DNA of 64,000 bases from Kocuria palustris. Its GTDB lineage: Bacteria > Actinomycetota > Actinomycetes > Actinomycetales > Micrococcaceae. A program made the translations under genes and the position numbers. The notes under the pieces were generated by a model. That model searched no databases and was not told the DNA's origin. It saw only the letters and a program-made list of their open reading frames with translations. Location of the stretch: contig NZ_VDOR01000005.1 in the NCBI RefSeq assembly GCF_007666205.1, forward strand, positions 62,001 through 126,000, given 5' to 3'. Positions 27,872 to 37,660 of the stretch are shown here, piece by piece (within the stretch, counting starts at the first letter, position 1; every line of letters starts with the position of its first letter).

Positions 27872-29329
27872 TCAGCCCTCCGACGCCGCAGCGGCCGGCG
27901 ATGAGGCGCCGGACTCCGAGCGCACCGCGACCGCGACTGCGTGGTTCGGCAGGTCCTCGGCCTCGGCCAGCGCCGAGATCGCGGGCTCGAGCCGGGCCAG
28001 CGCCTCCCGGTCGTACTCGATGACCTGGACGGCCTTCATGAAGCTCGTGGTGCACAGACCCTGGGCGTGCACGGCCGATCCGCCCGTGGGCAGCACGTGA
28101 TTGGACCCGGCCGCGTAGTCCCCCAGCGGGACCGGGCTGTAGGGGCCGACGAAGATCGCCCCGGCATTGCGCACGCGCGCCGCCACGGCCCGGGGGTCGG
28201 CCGTGTGGATCTCGAGGTGCTCCGCGGCGTAGGCGTCGGCGACCGCGATCGAGGCCTCCAGATCATCGGTGAGCACCGCTCCGGACTGCTCCCCCTCCAG
28301 CGCCGTGCGGATGCGCTCGGCATGGCGGGCCCGGCCGGCGAGCTCGACGATGGCGGCGGCGACCGCGTCGGCGATCTCCGGCCGGTGCGTGATGAGCACC
28401 GAGCCGGCCATCGGGTCGTGCTCCGCCTGCGAGATGAGGTCGGCCGCCACGTAGCGCGGGTCCGCGGTCTCGTCGGCGATCACGGCGATCTCGGTCGTGC
28501 CCGCCTCGGCGTCGACGCCCACGATCGAGCGCAGCTGCCGCTTGGCGGTGGCCACGAACAGATTGCCCGGCCCGGTGATCGTGTGCACGGGCTCGAGGAC
28601 GTCGCAGCGGCCCTGCGCGTCATCGCGCACGCCGTGGGCCATGGCGGCCAGGGCCTGCGCACCGCCCACGGCCCAGACCTCGTCGACCCCCAGCAGTCCC
28701 GCCGCGGCCAGGATGGTGGGATGCGGCAGGCCGTCGAACTCGGCCTGCGGGGGCGTGCACAGCACCACGGACTCGACGCCTGCGGCCTGGGCGGGGACGA
28801 CGTTCATGACCACGGACGAGGGATAGACCGCCAGCCCGCCGGGGACGTACAGGCCGACCCGCTGCACGGGCGTCCAGCGGTGGACCAGCCGGGCTCCCGG
28901 AGCCACCTCGATCTCGGCGTCGGCCGGACGCTGCGCTCGGGCGAAGGCGCGGCAGCGCTCGATGGCCGACTCCAGGCCGGCGCGCACGTCGGCGTCGAGC
29001 TCCTCGACGGCCCGGCGGATGTCCTCGGCCGCGACGCGGATGCGTCCCTGCTCGACCCGGTCGAAGCGCGCCGCGTACTCGCGCAGCGCCTCGGCGCCGC
29101 GGTCGCGGACGTCGGCGATGATCGCCCGGACGCTGTCCTCGGCGTCCTGGCGCGCGGCGGAGGTCTGCCGCGGCACGACGGCGCGCAGCTCGGCCCAGTC
29201 CAGGTCCTGCCCGCGCAGATCGATCGCGCGCAGCGCGGGACCCGCCCCGGTGCTGTCGTGCGCGGCGCCGGGGCCCTCCGGCGCGCTCGGATCGGCGGAG
29301 GGCACGGGGTTCTGGGGATTCGCAGTCAC
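27872..29329 (-). CDS. hisD: Histidinol dehydrogenase
   Basis: Zinc enzyme for the last two oxidation steps of histidine synthesis; 485 residues including a ~40-residue Pro/Ser-rich N-terminal stretch. Motifs include the core [18 protein letters not shown], the nucleotide/metal region [31 protein letters not shown] and [13 protein letters not shown]. The GTG start is set by a -10 TAGACT 6 nt upstream (leaderless). No other his gene follows; nrdR is the downstream partner. Confidence 0.95.
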   Translation of the reverse strand: MTANPQNPVPSADPSAPEGPGAAHDSTGAGPALRAIDLRGQDLDWAELRAVVPRQTSAARQDAEDSVRAIIADVRDRGAEALREYAARFDRVEQGRIRVAAEDIRRAVEELDADVRAGLESAIERCRAFARAQRPADAEIEVAPGARLVHRWTPVQRVGLYVPGGLAVYPSSVVMNVVPAQAAGVESVVLCTPPQAEFDGLPHPTILAAAGLLGVDEVWAVGGAQALAAMAHGVRDDAQGRCDVLEPVHTITGPGNLFVATAKRQLRSIVGVDAEAGTTEIAVIADETADPRYVAADLISQAEHDPMAGSVLITHRPEIADAVAAAIVELAGRARHAERIRTALEGEQSGAVLTDDLEASIAVADAYAAEHLEIHTADPRAVAARVRNAGAIFVGPYSPVPLGDYAAGSNHVLPTGGSAVHAQGLCTTSFMKAVQVIEYDREALARLEPAISALAEAEDLPNHAVAVAVRSESGASSPAAAASEG

Positions 29330-29335
29330 GGCGCC

Positions 29336-29341
29336 AGTCTA
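29336..29341 (-). promoter_or_regulatory. hisD -10 element TAGACT (leaderless)
   Basis: TAGACT on the minus strand ends 6 nt before the hisD GTG, inside the 34-nt gap after dnaE. Confidence 0.55.
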
Positions 29342-29363
29342 CGACGCGCGCTCCCGCCCGGAC

Positions 29364-32300
29364 TCAGGCCTCGAGGCAGGCGGGGCCGAGCAGCACCTTG
29401 AGATCGCCGTAGAACGCCGGTCCGGCCTCGACCCGGAACTGCGGGGGGAGCTGCCACACCTGGGTGCAGCGCTGGGTCGACACGCGCAGCCGGACCTCGG
29501 AGTCGCCGCGGTGGCTGCGCAGGACATCGGAGAGCTCCCCGACCGTCTGCGCGTCGAGCCGTCGCTCCGGCACCGAGATCGTGACGGGCCCGGCGTGGCC
29601 CTCGGGGTGGATCTCGGGCAGGGTCAGCTCCATCGCGGACATCGAGGTGGAGCCGTCGTCGCGCTTCTGCAGGCGGCCCTTGATCGAGCAGATCAGGTCC
29701 TCGGCCAGGACGCCGGCGATCGGGGCGTAGACCTTGCCGAAGAACATGATCTCGATCGAGCCGGTCCGGTCCTCCAGCTCGATGCGCGCGTAGGCGTTGC
29801 CCGAGGACTTGGCGATCCTGCGCTGCACCGAGGTGATCATGCCCGCGACGGTGACGATCGCGCCGTCCTGCTTGCCGCCCTCCTCCGAGAGCAGCTGCTG
29901 CACCGAGGTGTCGGAGTGCTCGCCGAGGGCCTGGTCGAGGCCGCGCAGCGGGTGGTCGGAGACGTAGAGCCCGAGCATCTCGCGCTCGAACGAGAGCATG
30001 TCCTTGCGCTCCCACTCGGGCAGGTCCGGGACGACGACCTGCAGCCCCTCCCCCTCGGTCTCCGGGGCGTCGCCGCCCATCGCGAAGATGTCGAAGGTGA
30101 ACTCGCCCTTGGCCTCGTTCTTCTTCTGCGCCACGACGTCGTCGATGGCCTGCTCGTGCACGTCCACGAGCGCGCGGCGGGTGTGCCCGAGCTGGTCGAA
30201 GGCCCCCGACTTCACGAGCGATTCGATCGTGCGCTTGTTGCACACGACGAGCTCGACCTTGGAGAGGAAGTCGTTGAAGGAGGTGAAGCCGCCCTTGGCC
30301 TCGCGCGAGCGCACGATGGCCTCTACCACGTTGGCGCCCACGTTGCGCACCGCGGCCATGCCGAAGCGGATGTCCTCGCCCACCGGGGTGAAGTTGACCG
30401 CCGACTCGTTGACGTCCGGGGGCAGCACCGTGATCCCCATGTGGCGGCACTCGTTGAGATACAGCGCGAGCTTGTCCTTGTCGTCGCCCACCGAGGTCAG
30501 CAGCGCGGCCATGTACTCGGCCGGGTAGTGCGCCTTGAGGTAGGCGGTCCAGTAGGAGACGAGCCCGTAGGCGGCCGTGTGGGCCTTGTTGAACGCGTAG
30601 TCGGAGAACGACTCGAGCACGTGCCACAGGGTGTCGGCGGCGTCCTGGGAGTAGCCGTTCTTCTGCATGCCGCCGAAGAAGATGTCCTTCTGCTTGTCGA
30701 GCTCGGACTTCTTCTTCTTGCCCATGGCCCGGCGCAGCAGATCCGCCTGGCCCAGCGTGTAGTCCGCGACCTTCTGGGCCACGGCCATGACCTGCTCCTG
30801 GTAGACGATCAGGCCGTAGGTCAGGTCCAGGATCTCCGCCAGCGGCTCCTCGAGCTCCGGGTGGATCGGGGTGATCTCCTGCTGGCCCGTCTTCCGCAGC
30901 GCGTAGTTGATGTGCGAGTTCACGCCCATGGGGCCGGGGCGGTAGAGGGCCAGGACCGCGGAGATGTCCTCGTACTGGTCGGGGCGCATCATCTTGAGCA
31001 GCTGGCGCATGGGGCCGCCGTCGAGCTGGAAGACGCCCAGGGTGTCGCCGCGGGCCAGCAGGGCGTAGGAGGCCTTGTCGTCCAGGGGCAGGGCCTCGAG
31101 GTCCAGGACGAAGCCGTCGCGGTTGAGGGTGATGTTCTCGAGGGCGTCGGAGATGATCGTGAGGTTGCGCAGCCCCAGGAAGTCCATCTTGATCAGCCCG
31201 AGCCCCTCGCACGTGGGGTAGTCGAACTGCGTGATGATCTGCCCGTCCTGCTCGCGGCGCATGAGCGGGATGATGTCGATCAGCGGGTCCGAGGACATGA
31301 TCACGCCGGCGGCGTGCACGCCCCACTGCCGCTTGAGGCCCTCGAGGCCCTGGGCGGTCTCGAAGACCTTCTGGGACTCGGGGTCCTCGGCCAGGACCTC
31401 GCGCAGCTCGGCGGCCTCGTCGTAGCGCTTGGCGTCCTCGTCGTAGACGTCGGCCAGGCTGATGCCCTTGCCCATGATGTCCGGCGGCATGGCCTTGGTG
31501 AGCTTCTCGCCCATCGAGAACGGGTAGCCCAGCACGCGCGAGGAGTCCTTGAGGGCCTGCTTGGCCTTGATCGTCCCGTAGGTCACGATCATGGCCACGC
31601 GCTCGTCGCCGTACTTCTCCGTGACGTACTGGATGACCTCCGGACGGCGACGGTCGTCGAAGTCGATGTCGAAGTCCGGCATGGAGACGCGCTCCGGGTT
31701 CAGGAAGCGCTCGAAGATCAGCCCGTGCTCGAGCGGGTTCAGCTCCGTGATGCGCATGGCGTAGGCGACCATGGACCCCGCGCCCGAGCCGCGGCCGGGG
31801 CCGACGCGGATCCCCTGCCCCTTGGCCCACGTGATGAAGTCGGCCACCACCAGGAAGTACCCGGGGAAGCCCATCTGCAGGATGATGCCCTTCTCGTACT
31901 CGGCCTGCTGCCGCACCTCGGAGGGCACCCCGTCGGGGAAGCGGAACTCGAGCCCGCGGTCGACCTCCTTGGCGAACCAGGACTGCTCGTCCTCGCCCTC
32001 CGGGACCGGGAACCGGGGCATGAACTTGCCCACGGACTCGTCGAACTCGACGTGGCAGCGCTCGGCGATCTCGAGCGTGTTGTCGCAGGCCTCCGGGTAG
32101 TCCCGGAACAGGTCGCGCATCTCCGCGGCGGACTTGAGATAGAACTCGTCGGCGTCGAACTTGAAGCGCTTGGGATCGGCCAGCGTGGAGCCGGACTGCA
32201 CGCACAGCAGCGCCGCGTGCGCCTTGGCGTCCTCGGCGCGGGTGTAGTGCAGGTCGTTCGTGGCCACGAGCGGCAGCTGGAGGTCCTTGGCCAGCTTCAT

Positions 32301-32915
32301 CAGGTCCTGGTGGACGTCCTTCTCGATCCCCAGGCCGTGGTCCATGATCTCGCAGTAGTAGTTCTCGGCGCCGAAGATGTCGCGGAACTCCGCGGCCGCC
32401 TCCCGGGCCTCGCGGTACTGGCCCAGCCGCAGCCGGGTCTGGATCTCGCCCGACGGGCAGCCCGTGGTGGCGATCAGGCCCTTGCCGTACCGGTGGAGCA
32501 GGTCCCGGTCCATGCGCGGCTTGTAGAGCTGGCCCTCCAGGGAGGCGTAGCTCGAGGCGCGGAAGAGGTTCTGCATGCCCTCGGTGGTCTCTGCCAGCAG
32601 GGTCAGGTGGGTGTAGGAGCCGGCGCCCGAGACGTCGTTGCGCCCGCCGTCGGCGAACTTCACGCGCGAGCGGTCGGTGCGCGCCGTGCCGGGGGTCAGG
32701 TAGGCCTCCACGCCGATGATCGGCTTGATCCCCGCCTTGTTGGCCCGCGACCAGAAGTCGTAGGCCCCGAACACGAAGCCGTGGTCCGTGGTCGCCAGCG
32801 AGTCCATGCCCTGCTGGTGGCAGGCCTCGAAGAGGTCGTCCAGACGCGCGGCGCCGTCGAGCATCGAGTACTCGGTGTGCACGTGAAGATGCGTGAATCC
32901 CTTGCCCTGAGTCAT
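29364..32915 (-). CDS. dnaE: DNA polymerase III alpha subunit
   Basis: Replicative DNA polymerase catalytic subunit; 1183 residues, the normal DnaE1 length. An N-terminal PHP domain begins FTHLHVHTEYSMLDGAARL and keeps the His-X-His metal site. The polymerase palm contains PDFDIDFDD (Asp416/Asp418). The tandem helix-hairpin-helix region and a C-terminal OB fold (GAIVTVAGMITSVQRR) follow. The ATG at 32915 lies 7 nt after a -10-like TAGGAT, with no ribosome site, so the transcript is probably leaderless. Confidence 0.97.
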   Translation of the reverse strand: MTQGKGFTHLHVHTEYSMLDGAARLDDLFEACHQQGMDSLATTDHGFVFGAYDFWSRANKAGIKPIIGVEAYLTPGTARTDRSRVKFADGGRNDVSGAGSYTHLTLLAETTEGMQNLFRASSYASLEGQLYKPRMDRDLLHRYGKGLIATTGCPSGEIQTRLRLGQYREAREAAAEFRDIFGAENYYCEIMDHGLGIEKDVHQDLMKLAKDLQLPLVATNDLHYTRAEDAKAHAALLCVQSGSTLADPKRFKFDADEFYLKSAAEMRDLFRDYPEACDNTLEIAERCHVEFDESVGKFMPRFPVPEGEDEQSWFAKEVDRGLEFRFPDGVPSEVRQQAEYEKGIILQMGFPGYFLVVADFITWAKGQGIRVGPGRGSGAGSMVAYAMRITELNPLEHGLIFERFLNPERVSMPDFDIDFDDRRRPEVIQYVTEKYGDERVAMIVTYGTIKAKQALKDSSRVLGYPFSMGEKLTKAMPPDIMGKGISLADVYDEDAKRYDEAAELREVLAEDPESQKVFETAQGLEGLKRQWGVHAAGVIMSSDPLIDIIPLMRREQDGQIITQFDYPTCEGLGLIKMDFLGLRNLTIISDALENITLNRDGFVLDLEALPLDDKASYALLARGDTLGVFQLDGGPMRQLLKMMRPDQYEDISAVLALYRPGPMGVNSHINYALRKTGQQEITPIHPELEEPLAEILDLTYGLIVYQEQVMAVAQKVADYTLGQADLLRRAMGKKKKSELDKQKDIFFGGMQKNGYSQDAADTLWHVLESFSDYAFNKAHTAAYGLVSYWTAYLKAHYPAEYMAALLTSVGDDKDKLALYLNECRHMGITVLPPDVNESAVNFTPVGEDIRFGMAAVRNVGANVVEAIVRSREAKGGFTSFNDFLSKVELVVCNKRTIESLVKSGAFDQLGHTRRALVDVHEQAIDDVVAQKKNEAKGEFTFDIFAMGGDAPETEGEGLQVVVPDLPEWERKDMLSFEREMLGLYVSDHPLRGLDQALGEHSDTSVQQLLSEEGGKQDGAIVTVAGMITSVQRRIAKSSGNAYARIELEDRTGSIEIMFFGKVYAPIAGVLAEDLICSIKGRLQKRDDGSTSMSAMELTLPEIHPEGHAGPVTISVPERRLDAQTVGELSDVLRSHRGDSEVRLRVSTQRCTQVWQLPPQFRVEAGPAFYGDLKVLLGPACLEA

Positions 32916-32922
32916 CGCCAGG

Positions 32923-32928
32923 ATCCTA
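32923..32928 (-). promoter_or_regulatory. dnaE -10 element TAGGAT (leaderless)
   Basis: TAGGAT on the minus strand ends 7 nt before the dnaE ATG. Confidence 0.55.
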
Positions 32929-32972
32929 TCCCCCGGCTCCGACGCGCCGGCCCGGTCACGGGCGGCGGTCCC

Positions 32973-33914
32973 TCAGCGCGGTCCGCCGTCGCGCAGCGTC
33001 TCGAGCGCCCAGTCCAGATCGGCCGGGTACCTGCTCGTGAACGAGACCTGCTCGCCCGTGCCCGGGTGCTCGAAGCCGAGGCGATGGGCGTGCAGCCACT
33101 GCCGCGTCAGCCCGAGCCCCGCGGCGAGGGCGGGATCGGCGCCGTACGTGAGATCGCCCGCGCAGGGGTGCTTGAGCGCGGAGAAGTGGACGCGGATCTG
33201 GTGCGTGCGCCCGGTCTCCAGATGCACCTCCAGCAGCGTCGCGCGCCCGAACGACTCGAGCGTCTCGTAGCGGGTCACGGACTCGCGCCCGCCCTCGATC
33301 ACGGCGAAGCGCCATTCGTATCCGGGGTGCCTCCCGATCGGCGCCTCGATCGTGCCCTCCATGGGCTCCGGCATCCCCTGCACGATCGTGTGGTAGACCT
33401 TCTCGACCGTGCGCTCCTTGAACGCGCGCTTGAGGGCGGTGTAGGCGCGCTCCGAGCGCGCGACGACCATCAGTCCCGACGTCCCGACGTCCAGGCGGTG
33501 CACGATGCCCTGCCGCTCCGCGGCCCCGGAGGTGCTCACGGCGATGCCGACGCCCGCCAGCGCGCTGAGCACGGTGGGCCCTGCCCACCCGGGCGAGGGG
33601 TGCGCCGCGACGCCGGCCGGCTTGTCGACCACGACGATGTCGTCGTCCTGGTGGATCACGCGGAAGCCGTCGACGACCTCGGGGACGATCGCCGAAAGGT
33701 CGACCTCCTCCGGCATGAGCACCGAGAGCTCGGCGCCCCGGGGCAGCTTCCGCGACTTCGCGATCTCAGCGCCCCCGATGCGGATCTCCCCGGCCTCGAA
33801 GAGCCGGCCGGTGGCGGTGCGGGACAGGCCCGTCAGCCGGGCCACGATCGCATCGGCCCGCGCGCCGTCGAGCTCCTCCGGCACCTCGAGGGCGCGGGTC
33901 GGCCGCTCGCTCAT
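32973..33914 (-). CDS. RluA/RluD family pseudouridine synthase
   Basis: Converts uridine to pseudouridine in structured RNA, probably 23S rRNA; 313 residues. An S4 RNA-binding domain (about 15-80, [20 protein letters not shown]) precedes the catalytic domain, with the active-site aspartate in [17 protein letters not shown] and [10 protein letters not shown] downstream. The exact target site is not deducible. Its ATG overlaps the lspA stop by 4 nt (ATGA); the lspA-rlu pair is common in bacteria. Confidence 0.93.
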   Translation of the reverse strand: MSERPTRALEVPEELDGARADAIVARLTGLSRTATGRLFEAGEIRIGGAEIAKSRKLPRGAELSVLMPEEVDLSAIVPEVVDGFRVIHQDDDIVVVDKPAGVAAHPSPGWAGPTVLSALAGVGIAVSTSGAAERQGIVHRLDVGTSGLMVVARSERAYTALKRAFKERTVEKVYHTIVQGMPEPMEGTIEAPIGRHPGYEWRFAVIEGGRESVTRYETLESFGRATLLEVHLETGRTHQIRVHFSALKHPCAGDLTYGADPALAAGLGLTRQWLHAHRLGFEHPGTGEQVSFTSRYPADLDWALETLRDGGPR

Positions 33915-34456
33915 CGCCCGTCCCCCCGGTCGGCGGCGCGGGAGCCGTCCGGGTCGCGGCCGAGCAGGATCAGCGCGGCCACCAGGATCACGCCGACGAC
34001 CACGCCCGAATCGGCGATGTTGAAGACCGCGAAGCCCTGGACGTGGATGAAGTCCACCACATGCCCGTTGGGGAAGCCGGGCCAGCGCAGGAGCCGATCG
34101 GTCAGGTTGCCCAGGGCGCCGCCGAGCACCAGCCCGAGCGACAGCGCCCACAGCAGCGAGCGCACGCGCGGCAGGAAGAGGAGGATGCCCGCCGAAGCGA
34201 TCGCCATGACGGCGGTGAAGACCCAGGTGAGGCTCTCGCCCATCGAGAACGCGGCCCCCGGGTTGAGGATGTAGTGCCACTGCAGCAGGCCGTCGATCAG
34301 CGGGATCTCCTGACCGAGGGTCATGGTGCGCTCCACGATCGCCTTGGTGGCCTGATCCAGCCCGTAGACGACGGCCGCGGTCAGGATCGCGAGCGCGAGC
34401 ACGGCCCGTCGGCTCCGGGGACGGGCCTGCGGGGCCGAGGCTGCTGGTGATGACAT
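33911..34456 (-). CDS. lspA: Lipoprotein signal peptidase
   Basis: Membrane aspartyl protease that cleaves prolipoprotein signal peptides after lipidation; 181 residues with four membrane helices. The two catalytic aspartates are in GNLTDRLLR and [11 protein letters not shown], and NPGAAFS is conserved. The N-terminal ~20 residues are basic. It precedes the pseudouridine synthase with a 4-nt overlap and follows divIVA after a strong terminator, so it probably has its own promoter; none was obvious. Confidence 0.96.
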   Translation of the reverse strand: MSSPAASAPQARPRSRRAVLALAILTAAVVYGLDQATKAIVERTMTLGQEIPLIDGLLQWHYILNPGAAFSMGESLTWVFTAVMAIASAGILLFLPRVRSLLWALSLGLVLGGALGNLTDRLLRWPGFPNGHVVDFIHVQGFAVFNIADSGVVVGVILVAALILLGRDPDGSRAADRGDGR

Positions 34457-34531
34457 GAGCTGGGTTCCGGACCTCTCGCGGGCGCTGATCGGGGCCGAGG
34501 AGCCTCCGTCGGACGGGGTCGTGACGCGACG

Positions 34532-34570
34532 ACGCCGCGCGCCGCCCGGATCCCGGGCCGCGCGCGGCGT
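34532..34570 (-). terminator. divIVA terminator
   Basis: 11-bp perfect outer stem (34532-34542 with 34560-34570) with further GC pairing inside, 10 nt after the divIVA stop. Confidence 0.7.
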
Positions 34571-34579
34571 GCGCTCACA

Positions 34580-35350
34580 TCATCGGCGCTCGGCGGAGGA
34601 GCCGTCCGCGTCCTCCGGGGCCAGGGACGGGGCGGTCCTGATCTCCTGGAGCTGGCCGTCGATGAAGGCGGTCAGGCGCTCGCGGTAGGAGGTCTCGAAG
34701 CTGCGCAGCCCCGAGACCGCGTCCTCGAGGCCGCGGCGCTCGTCCTCGAGGGAGGAGAGGACCTCCGCCTTGGAGGTCTCGGCGTCCGCGACCAGGGTGT
34801 CGGCCTGGGCGCGCCCCTCGGCGATCAGGCGCTCGCGCTCGGCGCGGCCCTCGCCGACGTACTGGTCGTGCAGCTGCTGGGCCATGGCGAGCACGCCGGC
34901 CGCGCTCTGGGCCGAGTCCGTGTAGTCCGCCGCCGGGGCCTGCTCGGACACGGAGGCCCGGGTCGCCGGCTGCGCCGGCGAGGAGCCCTGGGCGGCTGCG
35001 GCGGGCGCGGCCTCGGCCGTCGCCTGCTCCCCCGCGGCGGCCGTCTCGGCCGAGGCCCCCGTCGTGGCGGCGGCCTTGCTCTCCCGGACGGCGGCGGAGT
35101 CCTTCCCGGACCCCTCGGTCGCGGTGGCGCCGTCGGCGGGCTGCGCGTCGGCCGCCGACTCCTGGGCCCCGCGATCCGCGGCACCGCCGGCGTCGACCTG
35201 AGCGCGCAGGTCCGCATTCTCCTGGTTCAGCCGACGCAGCTCCACGACGATCTCGTCCAGGAAGTCGTCGACCTCGTCCTGGTCGTAGCCCTCACGGAAC
35301 TTGGTGGGCTGGAACCGCTTGTTGATGACGTCTTCCGGGGTCAGAGCCAT
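34580..35350 (-). CDS. divIVA: DivIVA/Wag31 polar growth protein
   Basis: Coiled-coil scaffold that binds curved membrane at poles and septa and directs cell-wall synthesis; 256 residues. The conserved N-terminal domain reads LTPEDVINKRFQPTKFREGY then DEVDDFLDEIV (about 1-65). A Ser/Ala/Thr-rich linker (75-150) and a second coiled coil (about 155-240, containing LIAEGRAQADTLVADAE) follow. The ATG at 35350 is preceded by GAGAGG; the longer frame upstream is spurious. It follows sepF and yggT, as usual in actinobacteria. Confidence 0.95.
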   Translation of the reverse strand: MALTPEDVINKRFQPTKFREGYDQDEVDDFLDEIVVELRRLNQENADLRAQVDAGGAADRGAQESAADAQPADGATATEGSGKDSAAVRESKAAATTGASAETAAAGEQATAEAAPAAAAQGSSPAQPATRASVSEQAPAADYTDSAQSAAGVLAMAQQLHDQYVGEGRAERERLIAEGRAQADTLVADAETSKAEVLSSLEDERRGLEDAVSGLRSFETSYRERLTAFIDGQLQEIRTAPSLAPEDADGSSAERR

Positions 35351-35519
35351 GGGGATGTGCCTCTCGTCGAAACTGTGGGGGTCGGGAGCCGACGCCCGGG
35401 TCGGTCGATCCGGCAGTCGGTCGTTCCTGCCCGGGGGCGACCCGCGGGCGAGCCGTCCGTGCGCGCCCCGCACGACACGTCCCGCCGCGGCTCGCCTCGG
35501 CGGGCGGTCGCATCGGTTC

Positions 35520-35525
35520 AGGGTA
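35520..35525 (-). promoter_or_regulatory. Candidate divIVA -10 element TACCCT
   Basis: TACCCT on the minus strand in the 284-nt gap between yggT and divIVA, giving a leader of about 160 nt. Apart from this I see no gene in the gap. Confidence 0.4.
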
Positions 35526-35634
35526 CATGCTCCGGCACCGGCGCAGCGGGCTCCGGCACTGATCGCCCGAGACCCCCGCACCGGCTGCCCGCGGGCCCGC
35601 GCCCCGTCCGGAAAGGGCGGGCTGCGCGGCGGGC

Positions 35635-35931
35635 TCAGGCCGACAGGAAGGCCGTGCCCAGGATCATCTGCAGGATGCCCAGCCCGAGGATCAGCACGAG
35701 CGAGGACAGGTCGAGGGCGACGCCGCCCATGCGCAGCGGCGGGATCAGCTTGCGCAGCGGGGTCAGCATCGGGTCCGTGACCGCGTAGAAGGTCGAGGCC
35801 AGCACGAGGGCCGCGCCCTGCGGCCGCCAGCCCCGCGCGAAGGACTGGACCATCTCGACGACGAACCGCCCGAGCACGATCAGGATCAGGACGTGGACCG
35901 CCAGGTACAGGATGCCGAAGACGACTGCCAT
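35635..35931 (-). CDS. yggT: YggT family membrane protein
   Basis: 98-residue membrane protein with two hydrophobic blocks (about 3-25 and 70-96) around the conserved YggT core TDPMLTPLRKLIPPLRMGG. The family sits next to sepF/divIVA across actinobacteria and Gram-positives and is thought to act in division or envelope function, without a defined activity. It starts 5 nt after the sepF stop. Confidence 0.93.
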   Translation of the reverse strand: MAVVFGILYLAVHVLILIVLGRFVVEMVQSFARGWRPQGAALVLASTFYAVTDPMLTPLRKLIPPLRMGGVALDLSSLVLILGLGILQMILGTAFLSA

Positions 35932-35936
35932 GCGGA

Positions 35937-36530
35937 TCAGGCCTGGACCGCGTCGAGGTCCTCGTCCGGAGCTGCGGAGGAGTCCACGACCTCGACGTAC
36001 GAGGGGGTGAGCAGGAAGACGGTGGTGGTCACGCGCTCGATCGACCCGTGGAGGGCGTAGACCAGGCCCGCGGCGAAGTCGACGAGGCGCTTGGCCTCGG
36101 GCTCGGCCAGATCGCTGAGATCCATGATGACCGGGGTGCCGTCGCGGAAGGACTCGCCCACCGACTTCGCATCGTTGTAGGAGCGCGGGTGGACGGTCGT
36201 GATGGTGCGCATGTCGTCTGCATCCTCTCGGGACGTCGAGGGGGCACGCTTGATCGGCGTGACGGGGGCTCGGTACTCGGAGTCGCGGCGGGGTTCGCGC
36301 TGGGGCCGGGAGCGCGCGGGCTCGGCCGACCGTCGGCTCTCCGGCGGCGGCACCGCGCTCGAGCCACCGCGGGCGGTCTGCGGCTCCGGCCCGCGCTCCT
36401 GGCGCGGCTCCGGCTGCGGGGCCCGGCGCTCCTGCCGCTCCGGGGAGCGGGGGCCGGCGACGTCGTCCTCGTAGCCCTCCGGCTCGGCCAGGCCCAGACG
36501 GATCATCGCTCGGCGCATCGACTGGCTCAC
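35937..36530 (-). CDS. sepF: Cell division protein SepF
   Basis: Membrane-associated protein that tethers and bundles FtsZ; 197 residues. An N-terminal amphipathic segment ([20 protein letters not shown]), a long Pro/Arg/Glu linker (25-95) and the C-terminal SepF domain are present. That domain contains [37 protein letters not shown] and [14 protein letters not shown]. The GTG at 36530 is used because GGAGGG lies about 8 nt upstream; ATG 36518 is the alternative. Confidence 0.94.
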   Translation of the reverse strand: MSQSMRRAMIRLGLAEPEGYEDDVAGPRSPERQERRAPQPEPRQERGPEPQTARGGSSAVPPPESRRSAEPARSRPQREPRRDSEYRAPVTPIKRAPSTSREDADDMRTITTVHPRSYNDAKSVGESFRDGTPVIMDLSDLAEPEAKRLVDFAAGLVYALHGSIERVTTTVFLLTPSYVEVVDSSAAPDEDLDAVQA

Positions 36531-36751
36531 GCGCGGCCCTCCTCGCTCTCGCTGCGGTGCAGCTGGTTGTCTCGGCTCGGACCCTCCCGGGAGCCGGCCC
36601 CGGCGGCGGGGCCGCGGCGGTCGCCGGCTCGAGGCCGCCCGACTCGCGGATCGGGGGCAGGGAGGTCGACGGCCAGGTTACCCGACGAGCCCGGACGCGC
36701 GGTCCAGGCCGTCGGCGCCCCGGCGGTGGGCACAGGACCGGTGGGCGCCGC
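36531..36751 (-). other. sepF-pgeF spacer lacking yggS
   Basis: 221 nt where actinobacteria usually carry yggS (PLP-binding protein). Only two short frames are present, a 25-codon one overlapping the pgeF stop and a 68-codon Arg/Pro-rich one ending on the sepF start. Neither resembles YggS. Confidence 0.6.
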
Positions 36752-37495
36752 TCATCCCCCGATCACGGCGCCCGGCACGGGGGCGACGATGCCCGCGATC
36801 CGACCGCTGGAGGGATCGCGGCGATGGGAGGAGAGGCCCTCGTTCTCGAGGGTGCACCGGGAGGTGGCCGCCTCCGCCAGCTCGACGCGCGCACCGAGCC
36901 GGCGCAGCTGGCGGGCGGCCGAGCCCGGGAGGTCCAGGCCGGGGGTGCCCCATGAGGTCGTGGTGCGGATGCCGGGCAGCGACCGCTCGGACTCCTCGGC
37001 CATCTGCTCGGGCACCTCGTAGCACCCCGCGCACACGCACGGCCCGATCCGGGCGCTGATCTCCCGGGCGCCGCGCTCGCGCATCGCCCGGACCACCTCG
37101 AGCAGGACACCGTCCAGCAGACCGCGTCGCCCCGCGTGGGCCACGGCGGTGACGGGATGCGCGCGGCCCGCGCCGTCGTCGGCAGGCTCGCCCACGAGCA
37201 CGACCGGCACGCAGTCAGCGACCATCACCGCCAGCGGCCTGCCGGTCGTGGAGACGGCCGCATCGCCGGTCGGGGCGCTGCCCGGCGCCGCGGCGTCGGC
37301 ATCCACCACCCGGGTCCCGTGGACCTGGTCCAGGTACAGGACGGAGTCCGGGTCGTGGCCGAGGTCACGGGCCGCGCGGCGCCGGCGCGCCAGGACCTCC
37401 TGGGCGTCGTCGGGAACGTGCAGCGCGAGATTGCCGAGCTCCCGGTCGGTGAACACGGTGCGGATGCCGAGCGCCTCGCTCGAATGCCAGTACAT
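36752..37495 (-). CDS. pgeF: Purine nucleoside phosphorylase / laccase-domain protein YfiH (PgeF)
   Basis: 247-residue DUF152/YfiH protein. Members are known to act as copper- or zinc-dependent purine nucleoside-processing enzymes and as peptidoglycan editing factor (PgeF) in E. coli. Metal-site signatures are DQVHGTRVV, MVADCVPVVLV and VAHAGRRGLLDGV. The start at ATG 37495 is set by a -10-like TAGGGT 7 nt upstream and the natural N terminus MYWHSSEALG; the longer frame is rejected. It follows ftsZ, but a strong terminator and its own promoter separate the two. Confidence 0.93.
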   Translation of the reverse strand: MYWHSSEALGIRTVFTDRELGNLALHVPDDAQEVLARRRRAARDLGHDPDSVLYLDQVHGTRVVDADAAAPGSAPTGDAAVSTTGRPLAVMVADCVPVVLVGEPADDGAGRAHPVTAVAHAGRRGLLDGVLLEVVRAMRERGAREISARIGPCVCAGCYEVPEQMAEESERSLPGIRTTTSWGTPGLDLPGSAARQLRRLGARVELAEAATSRCTLENEGLSSHRRDPSSGRIAGIVAPVPGAVIGG

Positions 37496-37502
37496 GCGCC
37501 CG

Positions 37503-37508
37503 ACCCTA
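37503..37508 (-). promoter_or_regulatory. pgeF -10 element TAGGGT (leaderless)
   Basis: TAGGGT on the minus strand ends 7 nt before the pgeF ATG. Confidence 0.55.
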
Positions 37509-37580
37509 GCGCCGGCCGCCGACGGCCGCACGGCGCAGGCCGGCGGCGCGGACGGCAGGACCGGCGGCCGGAACGACGAC

Positions 37581-37620
37581 AGCGCGGCGGCCCCGACCGT
37601 CGGGTCGGGGCCGCCGCGCT
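37581..37620 (-). terminator. ftsZ terminator
   Basis: Perfect 18-bp stem (37581-37598 with 37603-37620) and tetraloop, 41 nt after the ftsZ stop. It separates the ftsZ transcript from pgeF. Confidence 0.82.
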
Positions 37621-37660
37621 GGGAGAGCCGGCTCGCCCGGCGGACGGACGAGTCAGCGGC

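Noticed and set aside
28962-34274. Very long plus-strand open frame (1770 codons) opposite hisD, dnaE and the pseudouridine synthase gene
   Set aside because: Composition is that of an antisense shadow in GC-rich DNA; the minus strand carries well-known conserved proteins with full motifs across the same span.
36527-36733. 68-codon minus-strand frame ending on the sepF start with a 4-nt overlap
   Set aside because: Low-complexity Pro/Arg/Gly sequence, no homology to YggS, no ribosome site; the overlap alone is not enough.
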